NCBI GenBank assembly: GCA_020091685.1
Contig: CM034610.1
Span: 28,693,673 to 28,757,672, forward strand
Source: Lutjanus erythropterus
Taxonomy: Eukaryota > Chordata > Actinopteri > Lutjaniformes > Lutjanidae
DNA: 64,000 nt
Direction: 5' to 3'
This document shows positions 46,500 to 64,000 of the stretch, piece by piece; position 1 is the stretch's first letter, and each line of letters starts with the position of its first letter. Under the pieces are notes generated by a model, which saw only the letters and a program-made list of their open reading frames with translations, did no database searches and was not told where the DNA came from. The position numbers and the translations under genes were made by a program.

Positions 46500-47560
46500 T
46501 GTAGGTCCACCACATCAGTCCAGACTGGTACAGATGTTCATGATCTCCAGAGGATGAATCCTAATGACTTTGGTGATCCTCTGACTTTTCATCAAGCAAC
46601 ATCAGCTGATCAAAGTTTATACTAAATATTAAGTGAAATATTTAAACATCTGCTTGATTCATTGGCGCCAAATTTTGTACGGACATTCGCGGTTCCAAGG
46701 TGATGAGTCCTGATGACTTCGGTGATCCTCCAATCAATTATTGTCTGATGATGATTAGCTTTTTATTAGCTTTTTTAAAATTTATCTGCATTCAAATGCA
46801 AACATCTGTTTACAGAGATTATCCTCCAGTTCCACTCTCATGTCTCAAGTTGCTAAGCAGACGGTGAACACTGACCAGTGCACAGAGGAAGAGGACATCT
46901 TGGCCAGGATATCTGTTATCTGCTATCCGGATAATCGGACAAACATCGTCAGACGATAGCAAGACTAGAGGATCACAAAAGTCATCAGGACTCGTCACCT
47001 CAGAACCTCTAATGTCTGTACAAAGTTTGTTGCCAGTCAGTGAAGTAGATGTCGAAATATTTCACTGGATATTCAGAAAACACTTGTCCAGCTGATGGCG
47101 CTGGATGCATTTCTGCCAAAGCATTCTTCCTCTTTTGCTCTCCTCACAGACTGTTTACCTCCATGCAACCAAAGCCCGCTCAAACGGGATTGGTTAATGT
47201 GGCTTGGACTACAAACGGACTACAAACAGAAACCAGAATGCATCCAATAACAAAATCTTGCCCCTTGCTGACAAATTCTGCATTCATTTGCAGACATCTG
47301 TCTGTAGAATCAGAATTTGTCCTAAATTTATGACCAAACCACAAAATAAAATTCACATCAGCCTCATCTGTGCTTTGTGTTTAGCTCCAGTTAACAAATG
47401 TTAGCACACTAAACTAAGAGTTTGAATATGGTAAACATTATACCTGCTACTAAACATCACCATGTTAGCATTGTCATTGTGAGCCAGTTAGCATGTCGAG
47501 ATTAGCATTTAGCTCAAAGCCCCACAGGTCCAAAGAAAAGCCTCTCTGAGCACCAGCAGG
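46500..47560. repeat. Dispersed fish repeat, interrupted
   Basis: Words such as CCAGAGGATGAATCCTAATG, ACTTTGGTGATCCTCTGACT, AAATTTTGTACGGACATTC, GTTAGCATTGTCATTGTGAG and TTAGCATTTAGCTCAAAGC belong to a repeat I remember as very common in percomorph genomes. The middle (about 46800-47300) is divergent or holds an insertion. Its formal name is unknown to me. Confidence 0.65.
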
Positions 47561-47764
47561 ACTTTTAATCTACAACAATAGCTGCAATATCTCAAACACA
47601 ATATTTGATCAATCCACCTGAACTCACTCTGATTAGAGATCACAGCTTATCTGTTTACATGGACGCTAAATAGAGTGACCCGATAAGAGGTGTGTTTATG
47701 TGCACCAAAGCATTTAAATAGAAGAGAACTTTTTTTGACATATGCACAGTGGTTCTTTGACACA

Positions 47765-47975
47765 GCTAAAGTCAGCCATCCAAAATCCAAATCTCTCTCC
47801 AAGGCAACCAAACTCCTTAAGGAAAAACATGAATTTTACTTTGCAAAACACAGGAGCTGCTGGACTACGGCTGCCTCGATCTTTTAAACTATCTGATTGA
47901 GGCACTGGTAGACCAACAATTCCCGTTTGCTACCAGGCAAAATGTATGTTTTTGGCAATGGAGTCTGGTGACTTT
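47765..47975. repeat. Foldback element, truncated copy 3
   Basis: CTCCAAGGCAACCAAACTC, GACTACGGCTGCCTCGAT and, inverted, TTGAGGCACTGGTAGACC and GCAATGGAGTCTGGTGAC are shared with copy 2, but the loop is deleted. Confidence 0.7.
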
Positions 47976-48253
47976 TGAGGGAGCAATATTTAATGACAAT
48001 AACAACATTTATTGAGCAATATATGACCATCACATTGAGGTAGACACTGTTGTGATGCATGTACTGGTTACTGGAGTAATATAACCCGCAGTTTCTCAGT
48101 GAAACATGCTTCCTTACCTTATATGTCTCTTAATTCCATGTAGAAAATCATTGATGAGGCAAATTCATGCCTCCATGACCTTTTTCCACTTTCAGAAGGT
48201 TAAAAAAACTGACCTTGTTTTGTTTATCCTCTCTTGCAGTTCTCGCAGCGTCG

Positions 48254-61104
<12,851 letters not shown>

Positions 61105-64000
61105 CACACATGTAATTTTGTTGTTGTTTGCACTAACTTAAAGATATATGTACCTGTACATGTTGTGTTCTCGGTATAACTGATTTTCATGGGTGAAAGT
61201 GAAATAACCTGTGATTTATTTTGCTTTTATCAGTTCTTCAGTGTGTTATTGACTGTTGTTTTTTTTAACGTTGCCCTATATGGACAGTTTCAGTATATAT
61301 ATAGTTTTTCCTGTGATGTGAAAACTAGTTTGTCATGTTCCTCGTTGCCTTTTAAGCTTTAGAGTGAACGAAGCTGCTTGAAGGTGCAATATGTAAGAAT
61401 TTTAGTTTGAAATATTCAAAAATTTACTAAATTCTCAACTGAATGTGAAGAAAGAACAGTTTTAACGTTGTGTCAAAGATGTCTATGTATTGTGTCACAG
61501 ATATATCTACTGAAGTTAGCATGCTAACCAGCTAGCTTCAGCCCATCCTGTCTTGTCATACCACTTTGTACCTCAGGAGGTGATAGTGAGCTGCAGTAGC
61601 GTCCAGTTTGCCAATATCACTGAGGTGGTTTTCTCACCGGGTAAATCTCCTGGCACCTCAGGGCTGACCTCGCTCTCGTCTGACTCACCGGACGCACACT
61701 GCAGGTAGAAGACTGCCACTGGTTGCCTGGTCTCAGTTGGCATCATGACATCCGCTGTCTGCCTCTTCAAAGTCACCAGGAAACAAAAACAACCTCCAAG
61801 CTGCAACTTACATGCTGCAAATTAGTGTCTGGGACGCTAACGGTAAAAAACATAACAAGCTAGCAGCTGTTTTTGGGGTGACTTAGCCATGTTACTGCCA
61901 GTGCTCACCTCCGGACATGTGCACCGTTGCTGCACCCTGGGCTTTGCGCCACCCAAGATGTTTGTGATTGTTTTAAAGAAATGCAAACAAGGCAGGACGT
62001 TTTTCTCCTTGTAGCAGAATGTGCATGTGTGAAGCCAGACCCTCCTCCAGTGCTGAGCGTTGTGGAGAGGACTGATGCCTCACCTCCCTCTCTTCCCACT
62101 TCTCCTGAGTGTCTTTGTTGTGCCCAGAGTCAGAGTCCTGGTCGGAGCTGCTATAAATCACCTCTGTACTGTATTCCCACTCATCAAACTGGCCTCCGTC
62201 TGTCTCGGAGGCTGTGTTCAGTCCCGGTCCGGCCAGGTTCACTGGGAGGCTGCTGAGCCCAGATCTGTTGCCTGCTCTCCTGGCTCTGGTTCTGGTGCAC
62301 ATTCTAGTGCTGGCCCTCGCCAGAATCCCCCCATACCTGCAAATCTCCTCCTCCTAGCCAACAAAGCTCCTGTGCTAGCGGTGCTCCAGACAGCTAGCTG
62401 CATGGCTAACTGAGCTAACTGAGCTAAAGGCAGCTACAGTTAGCAGCAGTTTGCAGTTACTCAGGTGATATGCTGCCCGCGATTTATTTGGAAAAGGAAG
62501 TCAACAGGTGGTCAGTTCTTACATGTTGCACCTTTAGAACAACAAATAAGTGTCATAATACAATATGAGCCCTGAAGACTTTAATACTTGAATGTTACAG
62601 ACCTTTTATATCTTAATAAAAAAAAAAAATTACCTACCATGTGAATGCCTCCTTTCATTGTGTCCTCCAGCTTCAGTCCACACAGGAGGACAGTGGTTAA
62701 CTCCACGAGCGGTTCAGGGACATTAAGAAAAAAGGTGTAAAAACTGTCAGAAATCAGAAGAAATAGAGGAGAATTGTTATCCTGGGAGAAAATAGGGAGA
62801 GGACAATGAAAATGGGAGCAAAATAATGACTTTATATCACAAAATAATGACTTAATATGGCAAAACAATGAGTAACTTTGACAAAATGACTAAAAATACT
62901 CATTATTTTGCTGTATGAAGTCATTATTAAGATATTATTTCAAGATGGATTTTCATTATAGTGACTTATAGGATCATTTTACCCATTACAGTGGCAGAAA
63001 TGGTCTTTCATACATATTACATGCAATGAAAGCCTTTAGGAAACATTTACGGCACTAATAAAGAAACAAGCCTTTGCCCTTTCAGAGAAAAGTTCATGTG
63101 ACTGTGACATGTGATCAAACCACATGATTTAAACACATGGTTTCCCAGACACTTCATATAAATTCACATTACACATAGTCCACTGTGAGATGTTTTCATT
63201 TAGATGTGACTGTGAATTAAAACAAATATAGATATGAAAGTGGGTCAGTGTGGACAGTGAGATCACTGAGGTCGTGTCTGGGAATTTATTGTTTTATTTT
63301 TAGGAAACTGGAGGATATTTCAACAGTTGAAAACATTGGGTGGATATTTGATGAGGCTGATTCCATCTACATATTTAAATTCTATGACCCTTTATAATAA
63401 TTCAGAATCTCCTCACCAGAAAACTTGAAACAAACTTTCATGTTGATGTAATATTTACAGAAAATAGAGTTAAACAGTTAATAAAATGGTTAAAATGTCT
63501 TTACTTTATTTCTGGTTTTCTGGTCAAAAAAAAAAGCCAGGTAAGTTGTATTTTTTATTTAAATGAGGCGTGATGTGTTTGAGGAATGTAGGGTCACTCA
63601 AGCAGCTCCTCCTAAAGTCAATATTTAAACACAGCCAACCACCTTCTCACAGCCCAGCAGCAAATGTTTTACTCTAATTTACTTTTTTTGGGGGGGGGGG
63701 CACAGCATCACAACAGACACTCCTCTAACTCTAATAATGTGATTCTTTGTGTGAGGATCCGTCTGGCCTCAAAGAAAATTCACAAAGAATCATAATCTAA
63801 CAGTCCTCAGTGAACTGAGGCCTCCTGCAGAGTCTATAAAGAGATCTTTGTTGACTTTCAGCAGGTGTTCAGGAGCTCATAAGCTGCAAAATGTCAACAC
63901 AGAAGAAGCTAAAGGACTGTTTGTTGCCTTGAAACAACTGATTGAATAAACATCCTATCAGCAAAAGAAGAGAAATGTAGTTTTATATTAAAACTGTTAA
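61105..64000 (+). other. Map3k14 3' UTR and downstream flank
   Basis: No gene is recognised after the TGA at 61102-61104. The first canonical AATAAA signals are at 62614-62619, 63057-63062 and 63945-63950, all beyond an inverted-repeat element at 61381-62534. The true 3' end is unclear. The last 500 bp are AT-rich with a G-run at about 63690-63700. Confidence 0.45.
61381..62534. mobile_element. Non-autonomous DNA transposon-like element (1.15 kb)
   Basis: The termini AAGGTGCAATATGTAAGAA (61381-61399) and TTCTTACATGTTGCACCTT (62516-62534) are inverted repeats with one mismatch in 19. The interior is GC-richer than its surroundings and rich in GCTAGC/TTAGC words near both ends. It has open frames of up to about 117 codons but no recognisable transposase. 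It lies 277 bp after the map3k14 stop. Confidence 0.75.

Larger units (their letters stand above)
44138..48239 (+). other. Presumed intron 1 of map3k14, repeat-filled
   Basis: This 4.1 kb stretch carries AAGTACTTTTACTTAAG-type repeat words (about 44240-44340 and 45220-45260). It has foldback copies at 45330-45750 and 47765-47975, and a dispersed fish repeat at about 46500-47560. I support no coding exon. Confidence 0.5.

Noticed and set aside
63800-63960. TATAAA and a short ATG frame near the window end as a possible next gene
   Set aside because: The frame stops after 13 codons and nothing around it looks like an exon; the window ends before it could be judged.

Overview
This is a 64 kb piece of vertebrate nuclear DNA. 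It is almost certainly from a ray-finned (teleost) fish. It holds three spliced genes, all on the + strand, in AT-rich non-coding DNA full of small non-autonomous transposons, foldback elements, tRNA-type SINEs and microsatellites. Many of these repeats resemble families I remember from percomorph fish. I see no operons, prophages, CRISPR arrays or bacterial-type genes.

Layout. (1) 1346-14739: fam171a2, a type I membrane protein of 831 aa from 8 coding exons, followed by a long probable 3' UTR (to about 15.74 or 18.34 kb) that carries a 1.2 kb inverted-repeat element. (2) About 19400-37680: grn (progranulin), an 827-aa secreted/lysosomal precursor with ten complete 12-cysteine granulin domains. 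Two 5' exons precede the main body, and two TFEB/MITF-type E-boxes lie just upstream. (3) 38.2-43.9 kb: repeat-rich intergenic DNA. (4) About 43.9-61.1 kb: map3k14 (NIK), 1010 aa from 14 coding exons, with a candidate promoter and non-coding first exon near 44 kb. (5) 61.1-64 kb: 3' flank with a 1.15 kb inverted-repeat element and no recognisable gene.

Every splice junction listed uses GT/AG, and reading phase is kept through each complete chain, so I regard the three protein models as solid. The 5' and 3' UTR limits are inference.

Biology. Progranulin is a lysosomal growth factor and chaperone. From memory, its human locus also adjoins FAM171A2, and human FAM171A2 variation has been linked to progranulin level. 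MAP3K14 is the kinase that starts non-canonical NF-kB signalling. I found no undescribed multi-gene system. The points most worth a second look are: the mixed exon architecture of the ten-granulin gene, the paired CLEAR/M-box sites at its promoter, the start-stop uORF cluster of fam171a2, the altered glycine loop, CxC cluster and acidic tracts of the fish NIK, and several near-perfect inverted-repeat elements.
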